64,000 bases of DNA from Methanobacterium veterum (GCF_000745485.1 NZ_JQJK01000016.1:1-64000); one strand, 5' to 3'; counted from the first letter of the stretch, positions 47,020 through 58,808 are shown. Notes: generated by a model from the letters alone, not told the origin. Translations and numbers: made by a program.

Positions 47020-47940
47020 CTACTCTGTTAAATTCAGTACAGTCATTGTCACGGTTTGACCTATTTTATTCATATCTTTTGAATTGAGCTTGTCAAAGGT
47101 ATTGGCACTGCTCCATGGAGCAACTTCAAAGGGCTGGCTCATTACCTGCAAAACAGGCACTTTATCATTGTTATAATAGAATGGATAAGTATCGCTGGGG
47201 TATGTTGTAGTTCCAGTAACAGCAGAGTATCCTAATTGTTTGGCGCATTGCTTCATAAGATCTATAAGTTTAGGGTCTCCATTAACAGGCTTTGGTTGGT
47301 TACTGTGACCAATTAGAGATACCTGTTTGCCGGCACCAACACAGTTAAGGTCGATCATCGCTTCACAATTTTTAACAACTTCTGGATGCCCCTTTACAAA
47401 GGCATCTGAACCTTTAAACCACATTTCTTCCCCTCCAAACCCAACAATGAGAACTGTTTGTTTTGGTTTGTAACCCGTGGAAAATACTCTTGCCATTTCG
47501 GTTTGTATTCCCATGGCTGCTGCATCATCTGTGGCCCCTTCGCAAAATCCCGGAGAATCAATATGTGAGCCTATTATAATGTATTTTTCGGGACTTTCTG
47601 ACCCTTTAATTTCCCCAATAACGTTGTATGTGTACTTTCCGTTGCCAAGATCTACTTTTTCTTTGTATGCATTTATTCCATTGTTTTTAAATTCAGTTTC
47701 CATGTTATCTGCAGCTTTTATTTCAGCGTCGTTACCGCCGTATCGGGGGCCTAAACTGCAGATCGTTTTGGAAAAATCAAGGGCGTTTTGTGAATTAAAT
47801 TCTTTAGCTTTGGCCAGTGGATCGGTTACAATTGGTTGAAACTGATCAAGGGTACTGGATGAATTGAACATGAATGCACCTGCAAGCACCACTGCGCATA
47901 ACGCTATTCCTGCAATTAAAAATATGTTTTTATTTTTCAT
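47020..47940 (-). CDS. M28-family zinc peptidase, membrane-anchored or secreted
   Basis: After a signal or anchor helix (NIFLIAGIALCAVVLAGAFMF) lies an M28 aminopeptidase fold. Candidate zinc ligands are His in GSHIDSPG, the bridging Asp in GATDDAAAMG, Glu in GFGGEEMWF and Asp in IDLNCVG. The fifth ligand, normally a His in a C-terminal H-T-x-x-D-T stretch, is not seen: the region reads PWSSANTFDKLN. It could be divergent or inactive. The ATG at 47940 is preferred over 47958. Confidence 0.82.
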   Translation of the reverse strand: MKNKNIFLIAGIALCAVVLAGAFMFNSSSTLDQFQPIVTDPLAKAKEFNSQNALDFSKTICSLGPRYGGNDAEIKAADNMETEFKNNGINAYKEKVDLGNGKYTYNVIGEIKGSESPEKYIIIGSHIDSPGFCEGATDDAAAMGIQTEMARVFSTGYKPKQTVLIVGFGGEEMWFKGSDAFVKGHPEVVKNCEAMIDLNCVGAGKQVSLIGHSNQPKPVNGDPKLIDLMKQCAKQLGYSAVTGTTTYPSDTYPFYYNNDKVPVLQVMSQPFEVAPWSSANTFDKLNSKDMNKIGQTVTMTVLNLTE

Positions 47941-48289
47941 AAAAATCCCCAGTCGCATTTAATTAATTATTTAAAATGGTGATAATCATTTGATCATGAT
48001 TTAAACTAAATTAGAAAGTTTAAAAGAGTTAGAATCACAATATCTCAGATTAGTTATTGATTTAGTACTGCTAACTTTTGAGTTAATTTCCTGCACATAA
48101 TTTCTTTATTTAAACTTAATAATAAACTTTATTAGAATAGTAATAATTAGAATGTTATTAGCAGATTAATTTTTATTTGATAATGATCGTAAAATGAGTT
48201 ATTTGTTATTTAGAATGTTTTTAAAACTATTTTGAGCAATAAAATGGATTTAGATTTTAAAATAAATAGTTTGTTTTTGAGATTTAGTT
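47941..48289. other. AT-rich spacer
   Basis: This holds the peptidase promoter and AT-rich DNA up to the start of the structured element beside tRNA-Arg. No gene is seen. Confidence 0.35.
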
Positions 48290-48540
48290 CGCTTTTGGGA
48301 TTTCGATCTTCCGAGCGTTAGCGAGGCAAACTCAATTGGTTTTGAAATATTATAAGAATTTAATAAAAAGGATTTGTTAACGCTTAGAATGTATTTAAAA
48401 TAAAAATTCACTTTGATTTTGGTTTTCCGGAACTCAAAAATTTTTTATTTTTGAGTGAGGATTTCGGTTCATCCTTTTTAAAAGCCCTCGAAAATTCATA
48501 GAATTTTCGGGGCACCAAAATTCTTCGAATTTTGAGTGGA
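48290..48540 (-). repeat. Structured trailer element, copy 1 (3' of tRNA-Arg CCT)
   Basis: Read along the minus strand it begins 4 bases after the tRNA. Hairpin a (48513-48538): CACTCAAAATTC/GAATTTTGGTG. Hairpin b (48485-48512): CCCCGAAAATTC/GAATTTTCGAGGG. Hairpin c (48432-48456): ACTCAAAAAT/ATTTTTGAGT. It ends ~250 bases away with a conserved block containing GCCTCGCTAACGCTCGGAAG. Copies 2 and 3 have the same order and spacing. Confidence 0.8.
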
Positions 48541-48542
48541 TG

Positions 48543-48619
<77 letters not shown>

Positions 48620-48683
48620 ACGTGTATTCAGAATTAATTTGTTGTATCTGATTTATAAGTTTTTATTTTAGTATTTAACTTGT

Positions 48684-48945
48684 CCGCTTTTTAGATTTCG
48701 ATCTTCCGAGCGAAGCGAGGCAAACCCAATTGTTTTTGAAATCTTCAGTGGATTTAAATGAAGAAGATTTAAATTAGAATTTGTTGGAATTCAGATAAGA
48801 ATTAAAATTAGAATTCGCCTTGATTTTGGTTTTACCGCAACTCAAAATTTTTTATTTTGAGTGAGGATTTTGGATTAAAACTTTTCGTAAAAGCCCTCAA
48901 ACACTTCGTGTTTGGGGCACCAAAAATACTTCGTATTTTTGAGTG
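48684..48945 (-). repeat. Structured trailer element, copy 2 (3' of tRNA-Arg TCT)
   Basis: Same layout as copy 1. Hairpin a (48918-48945): CACTCAAAAATAC/GTATTTTTGGTG. Hairpin b (48894-48917): CCCCAAACAC/GTGTTTGAGGG, where every stem pair differs from copy 1 but pairing is kept. Hairpin c (48840-48862): ACTCAAAAT/ATTTTGAGT. The distal block GCCTCGCTTCGCTCGGAAG lies at ~48704-48722. Confidence 0.8.
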
Positions 48946-48948
48946 TTT

Positions 48949-49031
<83 letters not shown>

Positions 49032-49149
49032 TACTGTTCAAAGTTGGTAATTACTAGATTGTTGGTTCTGCTATATAAAATAAACTGTTACGTGTAACTA
49101 TTTTTATAATAATTACGCGCAACCTATTAAAGCTCATTTTATAAATAAG

Positions 49150-49875
49150 TTACATGTAGGCTGGTGATTCTGTTTCACCTTGCCCCTGTACCGTTTGAGC
49201 TAGTTCTTTGAGTCTATTTTCTATTTCTTCCGCTTCTTTTATGAGGGGCTCTGCATTGATGTTTGTGCCTAACATTTTGTTTAAAACGTTTGTAACATCT
49301 GCAGCAGCCCGTGGATCTGGATATGGGCTTGTTATTTCTGCAAATAGACAGGATCCTGGTATGCCTTTCATCATGCTTCTTGTAAGTAAAGTACCTGATA
49401 GACCGCTTATATTTCCGAATGGTAGAATAGGCAGGTCTAATTTTCCAAGGCGTTCCAGAGCTTCATCTGAGTTTGCAGCACCTGCAGCTCCCTGGCTTTT
49501 TTCCCTTACAACTATACTGTTAAATGTAATTATCTCCTTACTGTTGTTTCGTTCCATCCAGTCCACTATGCCGTTTGTCATGTCAAAAGCGACATTTTGA
49601 GGGATGATGAAATCTGAAAGGAATAAAACAATCCCTTCTGTGGCATATATTCTAAACGGATGGATTGCTTTACCTTTATACAGTACTGCAAGAGGAGGGA
49701 AATATTTGGAGTCAATATATCCTATTTCCTCCATGTTAAGCTCTTCAACTAAAAGCCATCCTAGTATATTTCCTATAAGGCCTAATTCAGGTGATCCTTC
49801 TAAGACTATTGCATCTTCAACATTTTTAGAAATTATTTTACAACATTCATATTCAGTCTCAACCATATCAACCAT
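49150..49875 (-). CDS. PAC2-family protein (proteasome assembly chaperone-like) 2
   Basis: The 241-residue protein has the PAC2 core [35 protein letters not shown], and [22 protein letters not shown] as two separate segments. It is a distant paralog of the gene at 33288. Its ATG directly follows the stop codon of the PepSY gene with no gap, so the two are translationally coupled. Confidence 0.87.
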   Translation of the reverse strand: MVDMVETEYECCKIISKNVEDAIVLEGSPELGLIGNILGWLLVEELNMEEIGYIDSKYFPPLAVLYKGKAIHPFRIYATEGIVLFLSDFIIPQNVAFDMTNGIVDWMERNNSKEIITFNSIVVREKSQGAAGAANSDEALERLGKLDLPILPFGNISGLSGTLLTRSMMKGIPGSCLFAEITSPYPDPRAAADVTNVLNKMLGTNINAEPLIKEAEEIENRLKELAQTVQGQGETESPAYM

Positions 49876-50322
49876 CTACGGTGCACCTCCTGCACCTCCA
49901 ACGTTTTTACCTGTTTGAGCGTCTATCCAGATTTCTCCGGCTTGTTTACCGTTGTATATAATTGGAACGACGTAAACTTTTTCACCGTTCATTGTTGTAA
50001 GTTTAGGAGTGCCTGCTTTCGCCCCGTCCTGTTCTATGTAATTATTTTGAACAATTGATTTGGCTTCGCTTGCTGATATTTTCACACTACTACCTCCATT
50101 TGAACTTGAAGTGTGGCTTCCTGTAGAAGTTGTTTCACTTTGGGTTTGGGTTTGACTTCCGTCAGACTGGGTAGTTGTGCCCTGATCTGAAGATTGTTGA
50201 TTGTCCTGTGAAGTAGTAGGCTGCCATAAACCCGGAGTAGTTGTAGTAACATGATAAGTAGCTGCTGCGACACCTATAAGTAATACAATGACAACGGATA
50301 AAAGAATCTTTGTGTTAACCAT
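49876..50322 (-). CDS. Membrane-anchored PepSY-domain protein
   Basis: The 148-residue protein has an N-terminal membrane helix (residues ~5-22, [16 protein letters not shown]), a Gln/Ser/Thr-rich linker (~30-80), and a PepSY domain ([39 protein letters not shown]). It is probably exposed outside the membrane. It is coupled to the PAC2 gene; the reason is unclear. Confidence 0.8.
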   Translation of the reverse strand: MVNTKILLSVVIVLLIGVAAATYHVTTTTPGLWQPTTSQDNQQSSDQGTTTQSDGSQTQTQSETTSTGSHTSSSNGGSSVKISASEAKSIVQNNYIEQDGAKAGTPKLTTMNGEKVYVVPIIYNGKQAGEIWIDAQTGKNVGGAGGAP

Positions 50323-50660
50323 TAGTTCACCTCTTCATAGAATTGCACTGATCTCTAAATTGGAGTTATTACTTAAATAATGTTTACTAATATAAATCTT
50401 TGACTTATTATAGTTTTAGTGTTCCCGATTATACGTAGAAAAAAGCTTTTAAAGCGCGTTAATAAAGTGTTTTTAAAAAATTAAAGATGTTTTCGCTGTT
50501 TTTATATTCCTACAAAGTTAAGCTTATTAATCGGAGGTTGTTAATTAGTCTTTTATAATATATATATTTTTCATTTTTTTTTTCAAAGAAAAGCTTATTA
50601 TTATAGATAATAAATTGAAATAGTGATATTCGTATATTTTAAAAACAAGAGGTGATACAT
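50323..50660 (+). promoter_or_regulatory. Promoter and leader of the frh operon
   Basis: An AT-rich intergenic region. A TATA-like TATAATATATATATTTTT lies at ~50555-50572, ~90 bases before frhA, suggesting a 60-65-base leader. GAGGTGAT at 50650-50657 is the ribosome binding site. No other gene is seen. Confidence 0.5.
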
Positions 50661-51884
<1,224 letters not shown>

Positions 51885-51894
51885 GGGAATAAAA

Positions 51895-52365
51895 ATGCCA
51901 TACGATGCGGAGATTTTAGTTGTTGGCTGCGGAAATGTCCTTTTCGAAGATGACGGATTTGGACCTGCAGTAATAGAGGCCTTACAGGAATATTTCAAGG
52001 ATCATGAGCTTCCAGAGAACACAATGTTAGTAGATGCAGGAACCAGCGCACCACACTACATATTTTCTCTTCCACACAAATCATGGAAGAAACTTATAGT
52101 AGTAGATGTGGTAGAATCTAATGCTGAACCTGGATCAGTGCGGAGATTTGAGGTAACAGAACTTCCAAGAGGACGATACGACGATGCCCATTCATGGTCG
52201 GTGGAAGAGCCTTTACATGAGTTGAGTAAAAAATGCGAAGTTTTTGTAATTGGATGCCAGCCAGAGTCTATCTCTGCTCCAGATGTTATAATGGGCTTAA
52301 CTAAAAGTGTGGAGGAAGCTATTCCCAAGGCCATGGAAATCATTTTGAAAGAAATAGGGGTTTAG
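51895..52365 (+). CDS. frhD: Hydrogenase maturation endopeptidase FrhD
   Basis: The 156-residue M52-type protease has [18 protein letters not shown], with the Glu/Asp that bind nickel, and [14 protein letters not shown] and [12 protein letters not shown]. It cleaves the C-terminus of FrhA after nickel insertion. It lies 10 bases after frhA and 3 before frhG. Confidence 0.94.
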   Translation: MPYDAEILVVGCGNVLFEDDGFGPAVIEALQEYFKDHELPENTMLVDAGTSAPHYIFSLPHKSWKKLIVVDVVESNAEPGSVRRFEVTELPRGRYDDAHSWSVEEPLHELSKKCEVFVIGCQPESISAPDVIMGLTKSVEEAIPKAMEIILKEIGV

Positions 52366-52368
52366 CAT

Positions 52369-53205
52369 ATGTTAGCCCGAATTAAGAGATTTTTAGGAAT
52401 GGAAGCTAAGCCAAAAGAAGATGAAAAAGTTCCAGTTGAAAAAAAAGTGCCAACGGAAGAAAAAAAAGTAGCTTCAGAAGAGGAGGTTGAAAAAGTGGCT
52501 GAAGAGAAACCTAAACCAAGAATTGGATACATCCACTTAAGCGGATGTACCGGAGATGTAATGTCGTTGAGTGAAAACTACGACATTTTAGCACCGTTAC
52601 TTACTGAAATGGTGGATATAGTATACGGACAAACACTGGTAGACCGATGGGACATACCAGAAATGGACATAGCATTAATAGAAGGATCTGTATGTCTTCA
52701 AGATGAACACAGCTTACACGAATTAAAAGAAGTTCGTGAAAAAGCAGGATTAGTAGTAGCATTCGGTTCATGTGCTGCAACAGGATGTTTCACCAGATAT
52801 TCAAGGGGTGGACAGCAAGCACAGCCAGCTCACGAATCATTCGTGCCAGTAGCTGATGTAGTAAAAGTTGATTTAGCAATCCCAGGATGTCCTCCATCAC
52901 CAGAAATCATCGCTAAAACAGTTGTTGCTGTAATTAACGGTGATATGGATTACTTACAACCAATGATGGATCTTGTTGGCTACACTGAAGCATGTGGTTG
53001 CGACTTACAGCTTAAAGTGGTAAACCAGGCATTATGTATCGCATGTGGTACATGTGCAATGTCATGCCCAACTCGTGCAGTAAGTATGACTGCTGGAAGG
53101 CCAGAAGTTAACAGTGACAGATGTGTCAAGTGTGGTGTCTGTTACATCCAGTGCCCAAGAAGCTGGTGGCCAATGGAAAGAATTAAAAAGGATACTGGAT
53201 TATAG
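52369..53205 (+). CDS. frhG: F420-reducing hydrogenase small subunit FrhG
   Basis: The 278-residue electron-transfer subunit has the proximal cluster region ([19 protein letters not shown] and PGCPPSP) and a C-terminal ferredoxin part with two [4Fe-4S] sites ([24 protein letters not shown]). Residues ~12-48 are a Lys/Glu/Pro/Val-rich segment with imperfect repeats ([15 protein letters not shown]), which looks like an insertion in a flexible N-terminal extension. Confidence 0.94.
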   Translation: MLARIKRFLGMEAKPKEDEKVPVEKKVPTEEKKVASEEEVEKVAEEKPKPRIGYIHLSGCTGDVMSLSENYDILAPLLTEMVDIVYGQTLVDRWDIPEMDIALIEGSVCLQDEHSLHELKEVREKAGLVVAFGSCAATGCFTRYSRGGQQAQPAHESFVPVADVVKVDLAIPGCPPSPEIIAKTVVAVINGDMDYLQPMMDLVGYTEACGCDLQLKVVNQALCIACGTCAMSCPTRAVSMTAGRPEVNSDRCVKCGVCYIQCPRSWWPMERIKKDTGL

Positions 53206-53216
53206 GAGGCTAAAAA

Positions 53217-54101
53217 ATGGTATTAGGAACATATAAAGAAGCACTCTCTGCAAGATCAACTGACAAACAAATCCAGAAAATTGCACAGGATGGAGGAATT
53301 GTATCAGCTCTTTTATCCTTTGCTCTTGATGAGAAAATTATAGATGGTGCAGTTGTCGCAGGGCCTGGAAAAGATATGTGGAAACCAGAACCACAAGTTG
53401 CATTAACATCTGATGAATTATTAGCAGCAGCAGGTACCAAATACACATTCTCTCCAAACGTCTGGATGCTTAAAAAAGCTGTAAGACAATACGGTCTTGA
53501 AAAAGTCGGTACTGTAGCAATTCCATGTCAGACCATGGGTATAAGGAAAATGCAGTCATATCCATTTGGTGTAAGATTTGTCGCAGACAAAATTGCATTA
53601 CTTTTAGGTATATACTGTATGGAAAACTTCCCATTTGCATCTCTCCAGACATTCATCTCAGAGAAAATGGGAGTTAGCCCAGAACTGGTCGAAAAAATGG
53701 ACATAGGTAAAGGTAAATTCTGGATATACACCGCAGATGATGAATTAAGCATTCCACTCAAAGAAACACACGGATACGAACAGAGTGGATGTAAAGTTTG
53801 TCTTGACTACGTTGCAGAATTAGCTGACCTTTCAACAGGTTCAGTAGGTTCCCCAGACGGATGGTCAACAGTACTTACACGTACTGACGCTGGTGAAAGC
53901 GTATTTAAACTTGCCGTTGACGCAGGTTTAATTGAAACCAAACCTATGGCTGATGTAAAACCAGGTCTCGGTCTCTTAGAAAAGCTTGCAAAAGACAAAA
54001 AAACCAAGAATCAAAAAACAATTGATGAAAGGATTGCAATGGGATTACCTGTCCCATACAAAGCAAGCACAGAAAAAGAAGACCCACTTGCAAACTTCTA
54101 A
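53217..54101 (+). CDS. frhB: F420-reducing hydrogenase F420-binding subunit FrhB
   Basis: The 294-residue flavoprotein carries FAD and one [4Fe-4S] cluster, passing electrons to F420. Features: [53 protein letters not shown], and [18 protein letters not shown]. It is the last gene of frhADGB and is followed by a strong terminator. Confidence 0.95.
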   Translation: MVLGTYKEALSARSTDKQIQKIAQDGGIVSALLSFALDEKIIDGAVVAGPGKDMWKPEPQVALTSDELLAAAGTKYTFSPNVWMLKKAVRQYGLEKVGTVAIPCQTMGIRKMQSYPFGVRFVADKIALLLGIYCMENFPFASLQTFISEKMGVSPELVEKMDIGKGKFWIYTADDELSIPLKETHGYEQSGCKVCLDYVAELADLSTGSVGSPDGWSTVLTRTDAGESVFKLAVDAGLIETKPMADVKPGLGLLEKLAKDKKTKNQKTIDERIAMGLPVPYKASTEKEDPLANF

Positions 54102-54111
54102 GTTTGAAAAT

Positions 54112-54146
54112 GTAGGAATTAATTCCTACTAATTTTATTTTTTTTG
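54112..54146 (+). terminator. Terminator of the frh operon
   Basis: A perfect 18-base palindrome GTAGGAATTAATTCCTAC (54112-54129) is followed by a long T-rich run, 10 bases after the frhB stop. Confidence 0.75.
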
Positions 54147-54188
54147 TTTAAATTATATTTCAATGATTACAACTATTATGTGGTTAAA

Positions 54189-54560
54189 ATGGACATAATT
54201 ACACTTTTAGGGGCGATGTGCCTTGCTTACGGTGGTATGTTAATCCTGTATTATAGGTTACGTACAACCGAAAAACGAAAAGAATTATCTTACCTTATGC
54301 TAAATGGAATAAAAAGCATGCGCCGAGGTAATTTAGATAAAGCATTAATATATCTTGATAAGGCCTATGGATATGCCATTGAAACAGGTAACAGGGAAGA
54401 AATGGCAGATGCACTTTATAATATTGGTATAATATACAAAGAAAAAGGGGAAATGGACAGCGCAAGGGAATACCTAAACAGTGCACAGAGTGTATATGAT
54501 GAAATACAGGATAAAGACGGTAGTAAAAAAGTAACAGTTGCCACACGCTCAATCCGATAA
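54189..54560 (+). CDS. Membrane-anchored TPR protein
   Basis: The ~123-residue protein has one N-terminal membrane helix (IITLLGAMCLAYGGMLILYY) and two tetratricopeptide-type repeats (GNLDKALIYLDKAYGYAIE, DALYNIGIIYKEKGEMDSA). TPRs bind partner proteins; which ones is unknown. GTGGT precedes the ATG at 54189. The next gene follows after 36 bases. Confidence 0.78.
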   Translation: MDIITLLGAMCLAYGGMLILYYRLRTTEKRKELSYLMLNGIKSMRRGNLDKALIYLDKAYGYAIETGNREEMADALYNIGIIYKEKGEMDSAREYLNSAQSVYDEIQDKDGSKKVTVATRSIR

Positions 54561-54596
54561 TAAAAAATGATATTGGTTTTAATGGAGTCCTGATAA

Positions 54597-55412
54597 ATGG
54601 AATCATTAAATTTAACTCCTGCTGAATCCCTGATTATTATATCTCCTAAAGCCAGTGGAGATAAGATGATAAAATTCACATTGATGGATTTACTCTTAAA
54701 AAGAAGCCTTAAATTAGATATAGGTGAGAAATTCAACTTTTTAAAAGGTTCCTATAGCGGTATAATCATTAGTGAAGGCGAATCCTGTCACTGGCCTTTT
54801 AAACCACATGAAGAGATATTAATAGACCTGATTTTGGAGCATCATGAGTTGAGGCTCGATGAATTTGTAAATACATTATATAAAAAGATTGGCTCGCCTA
54901 TAGAATATAAAAATAGATATGTAAGAGATCCTCTCATTGGTAAAGGCTACTTTAAAATGCAAAAGAAGATGTTAATGTCTCTTGCTCCTTATAATATGTA
55001 TTCACTGACTGATAATGGACTTAAAGCGAAGTATAAAATAAATAAACTACTTAATGAGGCAGAAAATCTTAAAAAATGGATGAAAGAAGATTTAGGTAAA
55101 GCAAAAGCGTATCTATCTGTTTTAGGATCTCATATACTCTTAACAGATATTGATATAGAAGATATTAAAAAATTCAATAGAATACTATCTTACATAAATC
55201 CTGAACAAAATACCTGTGAATATTACAGTTATTATCTTTATACTGTACCTTTTGAATATTTAGACGATTATGGTAATCTTAAAAGCTTTGATTTTTTAGA
55301 TATATCTCTACTTGATCATTTTAACTCTTTCAGTGACTTAACTGATAAAGAAGCACCGATTAATGGAAGAAGAATAGAAAGAAGGCTGAAAAATAGGGAT
55401 GTTATTCCGTAA
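54597..55412 (+). CDS. Hypothetical protein with GPP34/winged-helix-like N-terminal half
   Basis: The 271-residue soluble protein begins [29 protein letters not shown], and has [20 protein letters not shown] and [13 protein letters not shown], patterns that resemble a winged-helix or GPP34-like helical domain. The C-terminal third (~170-260) is Tyr/Asp-rich. I do not recognise a confident family. Its end overlaps the convergent map gene by 11 bases. Confidence 0.65.
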   Translation: MESLNLTPAESLIIISPKASGDKMIKFTLMDLLLKRSLKLDIGEKFNFLKGSYSGIIISEGESCHWPFKPHEEILIDLILEHHELRLDEFVNTLYKKIGSPIEYKNRYVRDPLIGKGYFKMQKKMLMSLAPYNMYSLTDNGLKAKYKINKLLNEAENLKKWMKEDLGKAKAYLSVLGSHILLTDIDIEDIKKFNRILSYINPEQNTCEYYSYYLYTVPFEYLDDYGNLKSFDFLDISLLDHFNSFSDLTDKEAPINGRRIERRLKNRDVIP

Positions 55413-56325
55413 TTACCGTACAACCATCACTTTCAACAATAACAGTGTGTTCTGACTGTGCAACAACTGCATCGCTCTTTTCTCTAAGTACATGATATGG
55501 ATAGACTGCTCTTGATGAAATTAACATTCTCATAGCGGCATTAAAATGATGCTCGCTGAAATGACTTCTAAGCCATCTACCTGAAAATGGTAAACTTCTA
55601 TATTCTTCTTTTATAATTTTTAGAGCTCTTCTTGCGTGTAACAGCCTCATGGGTCTGTCTCTTAAGAATTTGAATATGTATGTTTCGTTCATATCTGTAA
55701 CTCTTCCAATACCATCGGTTGCAAATGGTTCTATGGCTAGAACATCTCCTTCTTCTAATTTATGTGGATTGTTTTCCTTTATGTTTGGCATTGAAAGCCC
55801 TGCGTGGAGTATCCATTGGTCCATACTATGGCCTGTTAAATTAGATACAACGTTAAATCCCCTATCGTTTATGGCTTTTTCTATAATTTCTCCGACTTTT
55901 CCGATTTCTACACCTGCTCGTATGGCACTTATTCCACTTTCAAGCCCTTCCTGGGATGCAAGTATCATATTTTCATGTTTTTCGCGCTGTTCTTCAGGGA
56001 TATCCTCCCCAACAAGCACACTTACGGCAGTGTCTGCTATGTATCCGTCTATATGTGCGCCTAAATCAATTTTGACAACATCTCCAGATCGGATTATGTT
56101 TTCGTCGCCAGCGGGGGATGTGTAGTGGGCAGTTATTTCATTTACAGAAATGTTACATGGAAATGCAATATTACCTCCGCGCTCTACAATTTGGTTTTCA
56201 ACGAATTCTACAAGGTCTAAAACTTTCATGTCTTCTTTTACATAGTTTACTGCATCTTTTCTAACTTTTGATGCTATTTTTCCAGATTTTTTGTACATAT
56301 CACTCATATAATCACGTAAATTCAA
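55402..56325 (-). CDS. map: Methionine aminopeptidase, type II
   Basis: The 307-residue archaeal/eukaryotic type enzyme removes the initiator Met. Metal ligands appear in [15 protein letters not shown] (two Asp), [13 protein letters not shown] (His), EPFATDG (Glu) and [10 protein letters not shown] (Glu). The ~60-residue helical insertion ([18 protein letters not shown]) is the type II mark. Confidence 0.95.
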   Translation of the reverse strand: MNLRDYMSDMYKKSGKIASKVRKDAVNYVKEDMKVLDLVEFVENQIVERGGNIAFPCNISVNEITAHYTSPAGDENIIRSGDVVKIDLGAHIDGYIADTAVSVLVGEDIPEEQREKHENMILASQEGLESGISAIRAGVEIGKVGEIIEKAINDRGFNVVSNLTGHSMDQWILHAGLSMPNIKENNPHKLEEGDVLAIEPFATDGIGRVTDMNETYIFKFLRDRPMRLLHARRALKIIKEEYRSLPFSGRWLRSHFSEHHFNAAMRMLISSRAVYPYHVLREKSDAVVAQSEHTVIVESDGCTVITE

Positions 56326-56736
56326 TTCATTGATGCTTTAATTAGTTTAGATAAAAATTAATGATATAATTACTTAGTGCAAAAATCTACGATTTTTGCA
56401 GGCTCTTAACATAAATAACATATCTTATTAAACAGCTTTAAAACTGTATATTTATTCACTATAATTTAATTATAATCGTCATTTTCTATTTTTTCATTAA
56501 TAAGTTTTTAATGATTTGGTTTAATCATATAAAATTAGGATATATAACTTGAAAATTTAATAAATTTGATTCATTGCATGTTTTTGTTCTATTAAAATCA
56601 TAAGATAATTTATTTTTAATTATGTATGACTTTTTAAGCTTAATTTAGTATTGTAGAATAGTTTAATAAAGTAAATGTATAAAAATCAATTAAGAAATGC
56701 ACTAATCTTTTAAGGATAGATTAGGGGGTTAAAAAA
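56326..56736. other. Intergenic region with one hairpin
   Basis: A single near-perfect hairpin, GCAAAAATC-TAC-GATTTTTGC, lies at 56379-56399, of the same style as the arrays elsewhere. Near 56452-56466 the word TTATTCACTATAA matches the right terminal repeat of the element at 30168-30512, but no left end is clear. The rest is AT-rich. Confidence 0.45.
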
Positions 56737-57045
56737 ATTCCAAATAATAATAAAAATGAGGTTGGCTATATCACTGGTTCTTTCCCAGCTTTTTTATTTG
56801 GTGGAGACATATTTCAAATTTTTATAGCGATTGTATTAGTTTTAATTTTAATTTCGGGTGTTTCTGTCATTTACAGGAAAAGAAAGTCATCCAAAAAAAC
56901 TGATGAAAGGCTTTCAAGCTTAAGAAGAGAATTTAACTATGTAAAAGAAGAAAGTTTTGATGAAATCGAGGATGATTGGTTAGAAAATAGATTAAATGCC
57001 GATGATCCAGATCTAGAAGATTTAATTTATGTAAATAAGAAGTAA
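56737..57045 (+). CDS. Small single-helix membrane protein with no standard start codon
   Basis: An open frame of 103 codons runs from a TAG at 56722-56724 to the TAA at 57043 with no ATG, GTG or TTG in frame. Yet it has protein-like content: a transmembrane helix (IFQIFIAIVLVLILISGVSV, about residues 25-44), a basic stop-transfer RKRKSSKK and an acidic, ordered tail ending EDLIYVNKK. GGGGG at 56724-56728 sits 8 bases before ATT at 56737, the most likely initiation codon by spacing. It could also be a gene with a mutated start. The following genes also encode one-helix proteins. Confidence 0.6.
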   Translation: MPNNNKNEVGYITGSFPAFLFGGDIFQIFIAIVLVLILISGVSVIYRKRKSSKKTDERLSSLRREFNYVKEESFDEIEDDWLENRLNADDPDLEDLIYVNKK

Positions 57046-57225
57046 GCTTATTATAACTCTATTTAAATTAATTATACTACTTTTTATTTAAATTATTCAG
57101 TTTAAGGTGCTTATAACTCCCTGACTTTAATTTTATTTATTTTAAGGATTAAAATTTCAAATTATTTATATTGGATTACTACATATAAATTTAGAGTTAA
57201 TTAAAGGCCACCTAAATGACTAAGA

Positions 57226-57262
57226 TTATATATAAACTTGGACAAAAATATTAAAAGGTGAA
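57226..57262 (+). promoter_or_regulatory. Promoter of the membrane coiled-coil operon
   Basis: TTATATATAAACT at ~57226-57238 is a good archaeal TATA box, with start expected near 57255, and AAAAGGTGA just upstream of the ATG at 57268 serves as ribosome binding site. Confidence 0.6.
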
Positions 57263-57267
57263 ATCAT

Positions 57268-57705
57268 ATGGCTGCATTCGATACAACTGCAATATCACAA
57301 AATATCGTCTGGATAATTATCGTGGTAATTGCGGCAATTGTTGTTATAATTGCATTTAGTGAATGGAGAAAAGTAAGGGAAGCTCAAAATAATGTAGCAC
57401 TTGTTGAAAAACAGGTTGAGCTCAAAAAAATTTCTTTAGTAGAAAAAGATATTGAAACAAAGCGCATGATGGAAAATGTAATTCCATTACCTAAAGATCA
57501 ACAGGAACAGCTTGCTAATATTAGACAGGGTACTTCAGATATAATGCACAAGGTAGGGTATCTTCACAGTGAAATAAGCGAAAGAGTAGCACGCCTTGAA
57601 GCTAAAGCAGAATATGGAAAACTCCAGAAATTAATGAAAGACCTTGAAAAGAAAGAAGCAGAACTTGATAAAAAAATGGAAGATAGCGCCAAAGGGAGGA
57701 AATAA
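57268..57705 (+). CDS. Membrane-anchored coiled-coil protein 1
   Basis: The 145-residue protein has one N-terminal membrane helix ([19 protein letters not shown]), and then two helical, charged stretches with heptad-like spacing ([18 protein letters not shown]; residues ~95-145). The middle has [19 protein letters not shown]. No enzyme motif. It lies 3 bases before a similar gene, so the two proteins may form a complex. Confidence 0.72.
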   Translation: MAAFDTTAISQNIVWIIIVVIAAIVVIIAFSEWRKVREAQNNVALVEKQVELKKISLVEKDIETKRMMENVIPLPKDQQEQLANIRQGTSDIMHKVGYLHSEISERVARLEAKAEYGKLQKLMKDLEKKEAELDKKMEDSAKGRK

Positions 57706-57708
57706 CCA

Positions 57709-58218
57709 ATGGGACCGCTAGAACTATTTGCAATCCTTGTTTTAGCTGGTGCAATAATCGTACTTTTATATTATTACCTTCAAGAAACAAAAGGAGCTTC
57801 TTTAGTAGGTGTACGATCCAGTATTTCTCAAGTGGGTAGTAAAGTATCTGAGGGGATACATCCAAATAATACTCAAACTCCTGAAGGAGAAAAGAAAATG
57901 TCAGGCATGAGTGAAAAAGTTTCTGAAATGAGTGAAATGTTAAAAGGAAAAGTTAACGTTCCTATAAGTACAGATAGTTTGTCTGGGAGAATAGATGAAT
58001 TTTTAGATGAACAAAGTGATAGATTAATAAAAGATTGGGAACTTGCCACAAAATCCGATGTAAGTACTCTTGAGAAAAAATACAATAAAGTTTCCAGGGA
58101 TATAGATGACCTAGAAAGAAGATTCAATGAATACAGAGGACATGCAAATAAAAAATTTGAACACATCGAAGAGCGGCTCAGTAAATTAGAAGGTAAAGGG
58201 CCTGAAGAAGATGAATAA
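57709..58218 (+). CDS. Membrane-anchored coiled-coil protein 2
   Basis: The 169-residue protein repeats the plan of its neighbour: N-terminal helix (LFAILVLAGAIIVLLYYYL), flexible middle, and a C-terminal coiled coil (VSTLEKKYNKVSRDIDDLER). No family recognised. A DUF1622 gene follows after 28 bases. Confidence 0.72.
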   Translation: MGPLELFAILVLAGAIIVLLYYYLQETKGASLVGVRSSISQVGSKVSEGIHPNNTQTPEGEKKMSGMSEKVSEMSEMLKGKVNVPISTDSLSGRIDEFLDEQSDRLIKDWELATKSDVSTLEKKYNKVSRDIDDLERRFNEYRGHANKKFEHIEERLSKLEGKGPEEDE

Positions 58219-58246
58219 TTAAATTCATTTTCCTTTTTTGATTACC

Positions 58247-58582
58247 ATGGTTGATTATGGGATAATAATAGTAGACATTGCAAGTATTCTTTCTTATTTT
58301 GGAGCTGTAGTTATTTTTTATGGAGGTATAAGAGCAGCAATTGGAGTGCTCTCCATTGAAATACTCAAAAGAAAAACCAGTTATAATGATGTGAGACTGG
58401 ATTTTACCCCTAAACTTCTAATTGGCCTGGAATTTTTCATTGCAGGAGACCTCATAAAATCAATTTTAGAACCCAATTTAAATCAGGTAATCATACTGGC
58501 TGTAATTGTAGCAATTAGAACGGTTGTAGGCTTTTCTTTAGGTAGAGAAATTAAAGAATTGGAACAAATGGGTAAAAAATAA
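58247..58582 (+). CDS. DUF1622 membrane protein
   Basis: The ~111-residue protein has three membrane helices and the DUF1622 mark LLIGLEFFIAGDLIKSI followed by a helix with RTVVGFSLGREI. Function unknown. The ATG at 58247 gives MVDYGIII; a TTG at 58238 would add three residues. Confidence 0.82.
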   Translation: MVDYGIIIVDIASILSYFGAVVIFYGGIRAAIGVLSIEILKRKTSYNDVRLDFTPKLLIGLEFFIAGDLIKSILEPNLNQVIILAVIVAIRTVVGFSLGREIKELEQMGKK

Positions 58583-58808
58583 CTGTTTAAGAGCTATAAT
58601 TGTGCATTAAGTTGGCTAAATTATATGATATGTCACATGAAATTTTGATTTTATTGGTGCATTTGCATAAATGACAGTGTTGCATTTAATTATTATTAAA
58701 AATATTCTAGTTTAACGCAATTAACTTTAAATAGCTTAATTTACTAAATATGTTTAAGGTATTAGTTGAAATTAAAATTTAATTTTTATTAATAGACTAA
58801 GAGAAACC

